Below are positions 17,377 to 25,851 of a stretch of DNA of 64,000 nucleotides, one piece after another. Numbering within the stretch: the stretch's first letter is position 1; every line of letters starts with the position of its first letter. Below the pieces are notes generated by a model that saw only the letters and a list, made by a program, of their open reading frames with translations, ran no database searches and was not told the origin of the DNA. The stretch covers positions 26,399 to 90,398 of the forward strand of contig CAUYUA010000239.1 in the NCBI GenBank assembly GCA_963575675.1, in the 5' to 3' direction. The position numbers and the translations under genes are program-made. This DNA is from CAUYUA01 sp963575675. GTDB lineage: Bacteria; Pseudomonadota; Alphaproteobacteria; Azospirillales; Azospirillaceae.

Positions 17377-17719
17377 TTCTGTCGTGTGTGTGCTGAGAAT
17401 GTAAAGATTCGTTGTTATACTCCGTTCATTCGAAAACCCGAAATAAAGCCTTCAAAGGAAAGTCCGAGCGGCGCCAAAGGTCGGTAATATCTGGTAATAC
17501 CTGTGGAAACTGCGACTTGGTTTCCGAGGAAGAACGCGCCGATACGTTTTTCGAGTTTTCGATCAGACAGAGTATGCGAATCGACACAAAGCGATGGCGT
17601 GGCAAAAAAAACGGCTTAAATATTCCGCCAAATTTTGGCGCGTCGAAAAAGCCGAAACGAGAGCGTAAAGTCGATGGAGACGCCAAACCCGTGGCGTCGT
17701 GAATTAGGCGGTTTAAGCG
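17377..17719 (+). other. Gap where lpxD is usually found; diverged family B copy
   Basis: Between skp and fabZ there are about 440 nt. In most alphaproteobacteria lpxD stands here. No LpxD-like hexapeptide-repeat frame can be seen. The part from 17414 to 17525 is a diverged family B copy (TATACTCCGTTCATTCGAAAACCC, CTGCGACTTGG). A 96-codon open frame (17412-17702) runs through it and is rich in Lys and Arg; it resembles no protein I know and is probably spurious. Confidence 0.5.
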
Positions 17720-18193
17720 ATGGATGATGTAACGGCGGAAAAGAAAGCGATTGCCGAAATTGATATCGTGAGGGTCATGGAAATGATCCCACATCGCTAT
17801 CCTATGCTGATGATCGATCGTGTGATCGATCTCGTGCTGAACAGCAGCGCTATCGGCGTCAAAAATGTTACCATCAATGAGCAATTCTTCCAGGGACATT
17901 TCCCTCGCCGTCCGGTTATGCCAGGCGTTCTCATTATTGAGTCCATGGCGCAGACTGCGGCGGTTTTGGTTGTCGCAACCCTTGGCGCAGACGCCGAAGG
18001 CAAATTGGTGTATTTCATGACAGTGGACGAAGCTCGGTTTCGACGGCCGGTCACTCCTGGAGACACGGCCTATATTCACGTCACAAAAATTCGTCAACGT
18101 GGAAATGTCTGGAAATTCCGTGGAGAGGCCAAAGTGAACGATGTGCTCTGCGCCGAAGCAACCTATTCCGCCATGATCCTTGACGAAAAATGA
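17720..18193 (+). CDS. fabZ: 3-hydroxyacyl-ACP dehydratase FabZ
   Basis: Hot-dog fold dehydratase of fatty-acid elongation that also balances acyl-ACP use between phospholipids and lipid A. MIPHRYPMLMIDRVIDL begins the fold. QGHFPRRPVMPGVLIIESMAQ carries the catalytic His and Glu. RFRRPVTPGDTAYIHV and VNDVLCAEATYSAMI complete it. The length of 157 aa is typical. The stop overlaps the lpxA start by four bases (ATGA), which implies translational coupling to lipid A synthesis. Confidence 0.96.
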   Translation: MDDVTAEKKAIAEIDIVRVMEMIPHRYPMLMIDRVIDLVLNSSAIGVKNVTINEQFFQGHFPRRPVMPGVLIIESMAQTAAVLVVATLGADAEGKLVYFMTVDEARFRRPVTPGDTAYIHVTKIRQRGNVWKFRGEAKVNDVLCAEATYSAMILDEK

Positions 18194-18984
18194 CCACAAC
18201 CATTCATCCCCTCGCCGTCGTTGATCCTGCGGCAAAATTAAGCGATGGCGTCGTTATCGGCCCCTTCTGTTGCGTCGGTCCTCATGTAGAGCTGGGGGAA
18301 GGCGTAAGGTTGGTTTCGCATGTCGTGGTCGATGGGCGAACGACAATCGGCCCTCACACCGTCATCTATCCTTTTGCATCGCTCGGTTCGCCGCCACAAG
18401 ATTTGAAGTATCGCGACGAGCCCTCGGAGTTGTTTGTCGGCGCTCACAACAAAATCCGTGAGCACGTTACGATGAACCCCGGAACTTCCGGCGGCGGCAT
18501 GGTTACTCGCGTCGGCGATTATGGGTTGTTTATGGTCGGCGCGCATGTCGCCCATGATTGCATCGTCGGCGATCGTGTTATTCTCGCCAACAACGCCACC
18601 TTGGGCGGTCATGTCGTTCTGGGTGATTATGCAATCATCGGAGGGCTTTCGGCGGTTCACCAATTTGTTCGAATCGGGCCGCACGCCATGATCGGCGGTA
18701 TGTCCGGCGTCGAAAACGACGTCATCCCCTTTGGATTGGTGATGGGAGAGCGCGCTCGATTGTCCGGCCTGAATTTGGTCGGGCTGGAGCGTCGCGGTTT
18801 CGGACGCGAGGATATTCGTATTATTCGCGCGGCCTATCGCATGTTGTTCGCCTTCGAAGGAACGCTGGCGGAGCGAATCGAAGAAGTCGCGCGCGATTTC
18901 GGCGATCATGAGTTGGTTGATCGCATTCTGGCTTTCATTCGCGCTAAAAGCTCTCGTTCGATTTGTCAGCCGAGAGCCGAGTAA
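18190..18984 (+). CDS. lpxA: UDP-N-acetylglucosamine acyltransferase
   Basis: First enzyme of lipid A synthesis: moves a 3-hydroxyacyl chain from ACP to UDP-GlcNAc. The left-handed beta helix is evident as hexapeptide repeats (IGPFCCVGPHVELGEGVRL, IIGGLSAVHQFVRIGPHAMI). VGAHVAHDCIVGD contains the catalytic His, and NLVGLERRGFGREDI marks the helical C-terminus. 264 aa is a standard length. The TAA stop shares its last base with the ATG of lpxI. Confidence 0.96.
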   Translation: MTTTIHPLAVVDPAAKLSDGVVIGPFCCVGPHVELGEGVRLVSHVVVDGRTTIGPHTVIYPFASLGSPPQDLKYRDEPSELFVGAHNKIREHVTMNPGTSGGGMVTRVGDYGLFMVGAHVAHDCIVGDRVILANNATLGGHVVLGDYAIIGGLSAVHQFVRIGPHAMIGGMSGVENDVIPFGLVMGERARLSGLNLVGLERRGFGREDIRIIRAAYRMLFAFEGTLAERIEEVARDFGDHELVDRILAFIRAKSSRSICQPRAE

Positions 18985-19835
18985 TGCCGGCGAAAATCGG
19001 AGTGCTGGCTGGAGGAGGAGATCTGCCGCGCCGCTTGATCGAAGCCGCTCGGGCGACGGGTCGAGAGGTCTCGGTAGTCGCCTTGGAAGGCCAAGCAGAT
19101 CCCGAAACCGTATTGGGCGTGTCGCATGTGTGGCGTCGTATGGGGGCCGCCGGCGACATACTCAAATGGCTTCGCGCCGAGGGCGTGCAAGAACTGGTGT
19201 TTGCCGGACGTGTGCGACGTCCCTCCTGGACGGAGTTGCGGCCGGATTGGCGCGCGGCTGCGTTTTTCGCCAAACTGGGCGTGCGCATCTTGGGTGATGA
19301 CGGATTGTTGCGAGCGGTGTCCGTCGGTTTGGAAGAAGAAGGGTTTCGCATCCTTGGAGTCCAGGATATTTTTAAAGAGTTACTGGCGCCGATTGGGCCG
19401 ATTGGGTGTTTGACGCCAGACGACGCGGCGCGCGCCGACATTGCGCGCGGTGTGGAGGTTGCGCGGTTGCTCGGACGTTTGGACGTTGGGCAAGCGGTGG
19501 TGGTTCAGCAGGGTTTGGTGCTGGGCGTCGAGGCTATTGAAGGAACCGACGCCTTGCTTGAAAGATGTGGTCTCCTACGGCGAGAGGGACTTGGCGGCGT
19601 CTTAGTTAAGATTATGAAGCCACAGCAAGATCGAAGACTCGATCTTCCTACGATCGGCGTCGCCACGGTGATCAAAGCCGCCGCCGCAGGATTGCGCGGC
19701 GTTGCCGTAGAAGCCGGCGGGAGTTTGATTCTAGACCGCGCCGCTGTCGCCGTCGCCGCCGATGACAAGAAATTGTTCGTAATCGGGATCGAGGCCACGG
19801 ATGAACAACAACGCGGCGGCCAACACGCTGGATAA
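18984..19835 (+). CDS. lpxI: UDP-2,3-diacylglucosamine pyrophosphatase LpxI
   Basis: Alphaproteobacterial replacement for LpxH that hydrolyses UDP-2,3-diacylglucosamine to lipid X. The N-terminal PAKIGVLAGGGDLPRRLIEA, WLRAEGVQELVFAGRVRRPSW and LGDDGLLRAVSVGLEEEGFR are characteristic of the DUF1009/LpxI family. The C-terminal half has GVLVKIMKPQQDRRLDLPTI and GVAVEAGGSLILDR. I chose ATG 18984, overlapping the lpxA stop; the frame also extends to 18963. It overlaps the start of lpxB by 35 nt, so lpxA-lpxI-lpxB are one tightly packed unit. Confidence 0.93.
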   Translation: MPAKIGVLAGGGDLPRRLIEAARATGREVSVVALEGQADPETVLGVSHVWRRMGAAGDILKWLRAEGVQELVFAGRVRRPSWTELRPDWRAAAFFAKLGVRILGDDGLLRAVSVGLEEEGFRILGVQDIFKELLAPIGPIGCLTPDDAARADIARGVEVARLLGRLDVGQAVVVQQGLVLGVEAIEGTDALLERCGLLRREGLGGVLVKIMKPQQDRRLDLPTIGVATVIKAAAAGLRGVAVEAGGSLILDRAAVAVAADDKKLFVIGIEATDEQQRGGQHAG

Positions 19836-21039
19836 TAAGGTGTTGACGTTCTTTCTGATCGCCGGAGAACCTTCAGGCGATTTGCTCGGCGCGCGACTGA
19901 TGGCGGCGCTGAAAGTTAAGCTTGGTCGTCGACCGTTCCGCTTCGTCGGCGTCGGCGGTGAGCGCATGATGGCGGAGGGATTGGAAACGCTCTTTCCCAT
20001 GAGTGATTTGGCTCTGTTTGGGTTATTGGAGCTGTTGCCGAAAGCGCCGAAATTGGTGCGACGTTTTCATCAAACCGTGCTTGGGATTCAAAATGTAGAA
20101 CCCGACGTTCTCGTGACGATTGACGCTCCGAGTTTTACCTTTCGCGTCGGGAAAAAGATTCGCGCCGACCTGAAAAAAAATAATAAAAAAATGCTGATGA
20201 TTCACTATGTCGCGCCGACCGTCTGGGCGTGGAGGCCGGAACGCGCACGAAAAATCGCGCAATTCTTAGATCATTTGTTGGTGCTTTTACCGTTTGAGCC
20301 GCCTTACTTTGAAAAAGAAGGTTTGGCGTGTAGTTTCGTTGGTCACTCCATCATTGAAAGCAACGCCGGTTGTGGTGACGCCAATCGTTTCCGAGCGCGT
20401 CACAAAGTAAATAAAAACACGCGGGTGATTACCGTTTTGCCCGGAAGTCGTGTGGGTGAAGTCAGTCGGTTGTTGCCGATTTTTAAACAAACCTTTGATC
20501 GTTTGGTGGAAACCCATCCCAATATGATGGTGGTGATTCCCACTTTGGCGCAGATGGCGCCGATGGTGCAGAAATCCGTTGAAATCTGGCCGTTGCCGGT
20601 CTTGGTCGTTCAAGGTGATGAAGAAAAATACGACGCCTTTGCGGCTTCAGAGGTTGCTTTGGCGGCGTCTGGGACGGTGGCTTTGGAATTGGCTATGGCG
20701 CGGTTGCCGTCTGTAATCGCTTATCGGTTGAACTCGTTGACCGTGGCGCTTTATCGCCGTTTGATTGGGGTGAAATACGTTAATTTGATCAATATTTTGC
20801 TTGATCGGTTATTGGTGCCGGAATTGCTTCAGGAGGATTGTCGTCCGGAAGCTTTGGCGGAGGCTGTTGGGCAAATTCTGGATGATCCAGTTGCGCGACG
20901 ACGGCAGATTGAAGGGTATGATGATGCGCTTCATGCTCTTAGAGTAGAAGGCGCTTCTCCGAGTGAACAAGCTGCGGCTGTAATTTTGCAGAGAGTCCAA
21001 CAATTTTCGGATGAAAAAAGATATACTCCGTTCGACTGA
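19801..21039 (+). CDS. lpxB: Lipid A disaccharide synthase
   Basis: GT19 glycosyltransferase that joins lipid X and UDP-diacylglucosamine into the tetraacyl disaccharide. FFLIAGEPSGDLLGARLM is the family start motif, followed by FVGVGGERMMAEG, IDAPSFTFRVGKK, YVAPTVWAWRPERARKI, FVGHSI, VLPGSRVGEVSRLLPIF and AASGTVALELAMARLPSVIAYR. The length of 412 aa is slightly long. The last residues (YTPFD) and the stop are encoded by the left border of a family B repeat (21022 onward), so the original C-terminus has been replaced by repeat sequence. ATG 19801 overlaps lpxI by 35 nt; a GTG at 19840 is possible. Confidence 0.95.
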   Translation: MNNNAAANTLDNKVLTFFLIAGEPSGDLLGARLMAALKVKLGRRPFRFVGVGGERMMAEGLETLFPMSDLALFGLLELLPKAPKLVRRFHQTVLGIQNVEPDVLVTIDAPSFTFRVGKKIRADLKKNNKKMLMIHYVAPTVWAWRPERARKIAQFLDHLLVLLPFEPPYFEKEGLACSFVGHSIIESNAGCGDANRFRARHKVNKNTRVITVLPGSRVGEVSRLLPIFKQTFDRLVETHPNMMVVIPTLAQMAPMVQKSVEIWPLPVLVVQGDEEKYDAFAASEVALAASGTVALELAMARLPSVIAYRLNSLTVALYRRLIGVKYVNLINILLDRLLVPELLQEDCRPEALAEAVGQILDDPVARRRQIEGYDDALHALRVEGASPSEQAAAVILQRVQQFSDEKRYTPFD

Positions 21040-21199
21040 GAATCCGAAAATCATGAGGCCTCTCCGAATTAAAACAGCCCACTCTCATTCGATCGTCACA
21101 AACTCCAAGTCATGGTTTCCAAAGGCCTCCCGGCCTTTGGCGGGTTGAGGACGGAGCCCCGATTCCCCTGGAAGTTTTTTTTCGGACTTTTAATTGGAC
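21022..21199 (+). repeat. Family B repeat, copy B1
   Basis: Nearly complete copy: TATACTCCGTTCGACTGAG border, CCTCTCCGAATTAAAAC, CACAAACTCCAAGTCATGG, the palindromic core CCAAAGGCCTCCCGGCCTTTGG, GGACGGAGCCCCGATTC, then TTTTTTTTCGGACTTTTAAT. The core stem followed by the T-run could act as a terminator after lpxB. The remaining 275 nt up to the diguanylate cyclase are AT-rich without a recognisable feature. Confidence 0.85.
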
Positions 21200-21475
21200 G
21201 AGGCACAAAGAAAGCCTTCTGCAAACTTTTTAGCAAACTTCAGCCATAAAAATTAAAAGAACAAAAAAAACTTCCTTCAAAAGACGGTTTCCATTTCTTT
21301 CATTCGGCGCAAATAATTTTTTAGGACATGAGGAAAAAAGCGCAAATCAAGGAACTTTCTGCCGGGTATGAAGAGACAACAAGAAACGGAATCTCTGAAT
21401 TCCATATCGAATGCGCATGGCATGGGACTTGCTTGCTCTTTCCCTTGAGTGATCATTGACCGAGGGAGTTCTCCC

Positions 21476-22327
21476 ATGCCTTTCCATCCTGCCGCTGCGC
21501 GAGAAATCGTCCCAACACTCTCTTTCGAAACCAGTCGAGGAGCGAGTCATGGACATGGTCGCAACAATGGTCTGGGAAATTCCGTCTTCCCGCTAAACAC
21601 GACAATCACGGGACGCAGCATAAATCATTTGCCGCCATTAGGGTTTGTTCTTGGCAATGACGACCAAATGCGCGTTTTTGAACATGTTCTTGGATTAATG
21701 ACCGACGCGCAACAAATAATCTCTGAACAAAAAGCCCGTATAGCGTTCTTGGAAGAGCAACTAGAAACGGATGAACTAACTGGATTATTCAATCGACGCG
21801 GATTTTTCAACCATTTCCGCCGCGAGTTGGCGACAGCGCAACGCTCAGCAACACAAAACGCCACATCACAAACGAGCGCAACCGGTGGTGTTGTGATGAT
21901 GATTGATCTTGACGACTTTAAATTGGTTAACGACCGCTATGGCCACCAAGTTGGAGACGCTTATCTGCAAGCCGTTGCAAAAGAATTATCATCACATGTC
22001 CGCGCACAAGACGCCGTTGCGCGACTGGGGGGAGACGAGTTCGCAATTCTACTATGCCGCATCGACGCAATTGCCGGAAACGAGCGGGCGGAAGAGATCG
22101 CGCGTCTCTGCAATCAGGCCTATCTAATATGGAATGACATGTCGCTGCCGATTCGCTTAAGCGCCGGCGCACACCCTTTCCGCGCTGGCGATGAAGAAAC
22201 CGAGATCGTCCATCAAGCAGACCTAAAACTTTATTATAACAAAGGGCTCCGTCGTAAAGCGATTCAGATTACTTATGAAAACCATACTAAAAATCACGAG
22301 ATGCCTCCTATGCCATCCGCCATTTAG
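21476..22327 (+). CDS. Diguanylate cyclase (GGDEF domain)
   Basis: Soluble 283-aa enzyme that would make cyclic di-GMP from two GTP. About 70 poorly conserved N-terminal residues are followed by a helix predicted to pair as a coiled coil (LMTDAQQIISEQKARIAFLEEQLE). The GGDEF domain starts at DELTGLFNRRGFF. Seen: VVMMIDLDDFKLVNDRYGH with the metal Asp, and the active-site loop ARLGGDEFAILL intact. An RxxD inhibitory site is not obvious before it. The end departs from consensus (ADLKLYYNKGLRRKAI instead of AD-x-A-LY-x-AK). ATG 21476 has GAGGGAG about 10 nt upstream. No sensory domain is visible, so the input signal is unknown. Confidence 0.88.
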   Translation: MPFHPAAAREIVPTLSFETSRGASHGHGRNNGLGNSVFPLNTTITGRSINHLPPLGFVLGNDDQMRVFEHVLGLMTDAQQIISEQKARIAFLEEQLETDELTGLFNRRGFFNHFRRELATAQRSATQNATSQTSATGGVVMMIDLDDFKLVNDRYGHQVGDAYLQAVAKELSSHVRAQDAVARLGGDEFAILLCRIDAIAGNERAEEIARLCNQAYLIWNDMSLPIRLSAGAHPFRAGDEETEIVHQADLKLYYNKGLRRKAIQITYENHTKNHEMPPMPSAI

Positions 22328-22499
22328 CTCACGCCCTCCCTATCTTCAGCATCCGATTATGCGCCAATCAATCATGATGTAAAATTTATAAAAGATATGT
22401 TTCCTACTTCACCTTGACCTTTTCACGTTAAGAACGCCAGATTGCTTCTTGCCGATCCCATGACGCTCCACCGGATCGAAAACGTAAGATGGCGCCGCT

Positions 22500-23273
22500 A
22501 TGCACTCTGATGTCAGAGACCTACGCGATTTTTATCACGGCAGCCTCGGTCGCGTGGCGCGACGGATGATCTGGCGCGGCGTGCGAAGCGTCTGGCCGAA
22601 CGTGCGCGGTCAAACCGTCCTGGGCCTCGGCTACGCCACGCCTTACCTACGCTCTTTACGCCATGAAGCGGATAGAACAATTGCTTTTATGCCTGCGGGA
22701 CAAGGGGCGCGCTTCTGGCCTCGCGAAGGCCCCGGATTGACGACGCTTGTCAACGAGGCGGAATTGCCCTTGGCTGATATGTCGATTGATCGCGTGTTGT
22801 TGATTCACAGCTTGGAAAGCACGGAACACCTACGCCCCATGCTGCGCGAGATATGGCGCGTCTTAGCCGGAAATGGCCGATTGCTGGCTGCGGTTCCTAA
22901 CCGTCGAGGACTGTGGGCGCGCGCCGATTGGACGCCATTCGGCCACGGAAATCCTTATTCACCCGGCCAGTTAAAGCGACTGCTCGCCGACACACTGTTC
23001 GTTCCCCAACACACGTCTCAGGTTTTATTTATCCCACCGCTTCGCTCACGATTTAGTCTCTCTTGGGCTCCCGCCTGGGAAAAAGTCGGCGCACGCTGGT
23101 TTCCTGCTTTCTCCGGCGTCACCATGGTGGAGGCAAGAAAAGAAATCTTTTCCGGAGTATCGGAACGCTCTCCACGCGCCGCCACTCGACTGATCATCCC
23201 CTTTCCCGGAGACGCCGCCTCAGCCCGCACCCCCATCGCTGAACCTCCCAACGCCCAACACAACGGCAAATAA
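22500..23273 (+). CDS. Class I SAM-dependent methyltransferase
   Basis: 257-aa protein with a methyltransferase type 11 core: VRGQTVLGLGYATPYLRSL stands where the SAM-binding glycine loop lies, LPLADMSIDRVLLIHSLE is motif II/III, and LREIWRVLAGNGRLLAAVPN is the post-III region. FGHGNPYSPGQLKRLL is a C-terminal block shared by alphaproteobacterial members often encoded near a glyoxalase gene. The substrate is unknown. It converges with amrS, with only 23 nt between the stop codons. The 172 nt upstream hold nothing recognisable. Confidence 0.75.
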   Translation: MHSDVRDLRDFYHGSLGRVARRMIWRGVRSVWPNVRGQTVLGLGYATPYLRSLRHEADRTIAFMPAGQGARFWPREGPGLTTLVNEAELPLADMSIDRVLLIHSLESTEHLRPMLREIWRVLAGNGRLLAAVPNRRGLWARADWTPFGHGNPYSPGQLKRLLADTLFVPQHTSQVLFIPPLRSRFSLSWAPAWEKVGARWFPAFSGVTMVEARKEIFSGVSERSPRAATRLIIPFPGDAASARTPIAEPPNAQHNGK

Positions 23274-23296
23274 TTTTATGCAAAAGAGTATATTTT

Positions 23297-24385
23297 TTAT
23301 GATTTATTCTCAAGTCCTCGCAACCGAACCGGCAAACGACGCCCACCCCAAACTCCTGGAGGCCCATCAAAAACGCCGGCGCACCGATGACCACACATAT
23401 TACAACATCCTGCGTCGGTTAAATTCCAAGAGATAATCGTATAACCACGTCGGCCAATCAAACGCTGACCACAATTTGCGCAATATGTGCTTGCGCGTCC
23501 AATATCCTCGACATTTCCAACATAGACATGTCTTACGCCATTCTCTAACGCGATTTGCCGAGCTTTAATTAGAGTCATATGAGGCGTGCGCGGTTTATCC
23601 AATAAGCGATAATCAGGATGAAAAGCCGAGAAATGCATTGGAACATCGGTTCCGAGCTCATTGACAACCCATTGAGTCATCGAATGCAATTCAGCATCAC
23701 TATCGTTTTCTCCCGGAATCAGTAAAGTTGTGATTTCAATCCAAGTCTTGGTCTCTTTACGCAAAGCAATCAATGTTTCCAACACCGGAGCCAAATGACT
23801 TCCACACAGTTTCCAGTAAAAGTTTTCGGTAAATCCTTTTAAATCAACATTGGCGGCATCAACATGACGATAGAATTCAGTTCGAGGCTCTGCGCAAATA
23901 TAACCGGCGGTGACGGCGACGGTGCGAATCCCAATCTCATGACAAGCTTGCGCCACATCGATAGCGTATTCCATAAAAATAGTAGGGTCGTTATAAGTGA
24001 AAGCGACACTACGAGACCCAGTCTCTTGAGCTGCGCGCGCAATGGTCTCAGGAGACGCTTGATCGGACAAGGTATCGACCTGCCGTGATTTGCTGATATC
24101 CCAATTTTGACAAAAACGGCAAGTTAGATTACAACCGGCAGTTCCAAACGAAAACACCGGCGTTCCGGGAAGAAAGTGATTCAGAGGCTTTTTCTCAATA
24201 GGATCAACACAAAATCCACTAGAACGACCATAGGTGGTGAGAACGATTTCTCCATTGCGGCGCTCGCGCACGAAGCACAAACCCTGCTGACCTTCGGCCA
24301 ACCGGCAACGACGAGGACACAGATCACACTGAATGCGCCCATCTTCGACAACGCTCCAATAGCGCGTTGAAACAACATTGGACAT
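23297..24385 (-). CDS. amrS: AmmeMemoRadiSam system radical SAM enzyme
   Basis: Radical SAM protein of 362 aa. The [4Fe-4S] site is GTAGCNLTCRFCQNWDIS (C-x3-C-x2-C). The N-terminal CDLCPRRCRLAEGQQGLC motif and GRSSGFCVDPIEKKPLNHFL are shared with pyruvate formate-lyase activase-like AmrS proteins. SVAFTYNDPTIF, NVDLKGFTENFY and FHPDYRLLDKPRTP follow. The C-terminal CANCGQRLIGRRGY and CNMCGHRCAG hold extra Cys pairs. ATG 24385 has GGAGGAAAG 4 nt upstream. The family always occurs with Memo and AMMECR1 proteins; here the fused partner starts 1.5 kb away on the other strand. The reaction is unknown for the bacterial system. Confidence 0.93.
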   Translation of the reverse strand: MSNVVSTRYWSVVEDGRIQCDLCPRRCRLAEGQQGLCFVRERRNGEIVLTTYGRSSGFCVDPIEKKPLNHFLPGTPVFSFGTAGCNLTCRFCQNWDISKSRQVDTLSDQASPETIARAAQETGSRSVAFTYNDPTIFMEYAIDVAQACHEIGIRTVAVTAGYICAEPRTEFYRHVDAANVDLKGFTENFYWKLCGSHLAPVLETLIALRKETKTWIEITTLLIPGENDSDAELHSMTQWVVNELGTDVPMHFSAFHPDYRLLDKPRTPHMTLIKARQIALENGVRHVYVGNVEDIGRASTYCANCGQRLIGRRGYTIISWNLTDAGCCNMCGHRCAGVFDGPPGVWGGRRLPVRLRGLENKS

Positions 24386-24449
24386 GATCTTTCCTCCCAT
24401 GATTTTATGAATAAAAATTCTGAGTGAAAAAATCTCCGTCGCAGTGAAT

Positions 24450-24667
24450 TATAAAGAGAGAGTGAAAGCTCCCTTTACTCACGAAGCGATCCTCCACTAG
24501 AAACATTTATTTGTGTAGGCTCGCAGCTCGCCATAGACCGTCAAACGCCGGCAAGAATGAGCAGTTTTTTTATAAAGAAAACGCATCCAGTAGAGGATCG
24601 CTTCGCGAATAAGGGGGAGTTCCCCCCTTATGATCCTCCCACAACCAAGAACTTAGTCCCTGGACCC
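24450..24667. repeat. Family A palindrome, diverged copy A5
   Basis: The inner and right arms are recognisable: GTGAAAGCTCCCTTTACTC, CGAAGCGATCCTCCACTAGA / GGATCGCTTCGCGAATAAGG, then GATCCTCCCACAACCAAGAA and TTAGTCCCTGGACCC. The central loop (GGCTCGCAGCTCGCC, GACCGTCAAACGCCGGC) is unlike other copies. It fills the gap between the convergently placed rfbF stop and amrS start on the minus strand. Confidence 0.78.
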
Positions 24668-24701
24668 GTCTAATTTTAAATTAGACGATATTCATAAATT
24701 T

Positions 24702-25475
24702 TTATCCCCAGACTTTCCACTTAGCGCATCCCGTTTGCCACTGCTCATCCAGAAAAGTCTTATCGCGCAGAGTATCCATGGGATGCCAAAATCCATGGTG
24801 AATGTAAGCACGAAGCTGATCCGAATGACTTAAAGATTCTAAAGGCCCGGATTCCCAAACACAACCATCGCCATCAATAAGTTCGCCGACTTTTGGCGAT
24901 AGGAGAAAGAAACCGCCATTCACCCAACCGCCATCGTACTCCGGCTTTTCATGAAAAGCCGTGACGCAACTTCCAGAAAGGTTTAAAGCTCCGAAACGCC
25001 GAGGAGGCCGCACGGCCGTAACCGTAGCCAATCGCCCATGCTCTGCATGGAACTCTTGAAGTTTATGAATGTCAACGTCTGAAACGCCATCGCCATAAGT
25101 AAGAGAAAAGACCGGATCATCCCCTATATATGGCAACACACGCTTGATTCTTCCCCCTGTGTTTGTTTGATTTCCGGTGTCGACCAAAGTAACGCGCCAC
25201 GGCTCAGCCGCCCGACGATGAACCTCCATACAATTATTTTTGATATCAAAGGTCACATCAGACGTATGCAGGAAATAATTACTAAAATATTCTTTAATCA
25301 TACAACCTTTATAACCGAGACAAATAATAAAATCGGTTACTCCATAATGGGAGTAAATCTTCATTATATGCCACAATATAGGATTTCCGCCGATCTCGAC
25401 CAGAGGTTTCGGACGAACTGTGGTTTCCTCCGAAATCCTTGTCCCTAAACCACCAGCCAGAATGACGGCTTTCAT
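24702..25475 (-). CDS. rfbF: Glucose-1-phosphate cytidylyltransferase
   Basis: Nucleotidyltransferase making CDP-glucose from CTP and glucose 1-phosphate, the entry to CDP-3,6-dideoxyhexoses and related envelope sugars. MKAVILAGGLGTRISEET is the nucleotide-binding motif, with RPKPLVEIGGNPILWHIMK after it. The long FIICLGYKGCMIKEYF insertion, FSLTYGDGVSDVD, GWVNGGFFLLSP and WHPMDTLRDKTFLDEQW are specific for RfbF. 257 aa is the usual length. No rfbG, rfbH or other CDP-sugar gene is in the window, so it stands alone between the two AmmeMemoRadiSam genes. Confidence 0.95.
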   Translation of the reverse strand: MKAVILAGGLGTRISEETTVRPKPLVEIGGNPILWHIMKIYSHYGVTDFIICLGYKGCMIKEYFSNYFLHTSDVTFDIKNNCMEVHRRAAEPWRVTLVDTGNQTNTGGRIKRVLPYIGDDPVFSLTYGDGVSDVDIHKLQEFHAEHGRLATVTAVRPPRRFGALNLSGSCVTAFHEKPEYDGGWVNGGFFLLSPKVGELIDGDGCVWESGPLESLSHSDQLRAYIHHGFWHPMDTLRDKTFLDEQWQTGCAKWKVWG

Positions 25476-25851
25476 TGTATAATCTCCTCTCTCATATCGA
25501 CGGAAGTATGATATCTTACACCACCAGTGATCGCAATAGGTGAATTTGTTTTAGCTTAACGATCCTGTTACGGCGACCAACAATGATCAAACGCTGTGAT
25601 CATTTTGACAACAGAAAAACTCGTAGGTCCATTTTGGATAAACCCGCTTTAACGGCGCGAATACTTTTGCTGAGGAAGGTGACGCCCCCTCTTGATGATG
25701 AAAGCGGCGAACCAAAGACATGTGTCGATCGTTCGGATCATTGGCGTCACATAGATCAACGCACATATTTCTCTCGCTTGAAACAAAAGACGACGTCTAT
25801 AATCAAGAAAAACAAGACACCCGACCAAGAACAATATCGCGAGGCTCAGCC
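25476..25851. promoter_or_regulatory. Divergent control region with a 7-bp palindrome
   Basis: This 376-bp stretch separates the divergent rfbF and Memo-AMMECR1 genes. ATGATCA at 25583-25589 and TGATCAT at 25597-25603 form an inverted repeat with a 7-bp spacer, which has the shape of a dimeric regulator site. AGGAGAT before the rfbF start is a good ribosome-binding site. A 90-codon open frame overlaps the memo start but looks random. Promoter boxes were not assigned. Confidence 0.3.

Noticed and set aside
17412..17702. 96-codon frame between skp and fabZ
   Set aside because: It covers a diverged family B copy, has a biased Lys/Arg content, lacks a ribosome-binding site and resembles no family; it is not LpxD.
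25720..25851. Longer start for the Memo-AMMECR1 protein
   Set aside because: The extra 44 residues are outside the Memo fold and lack a ribosome-binding site; ATG 25852 fits the family start.
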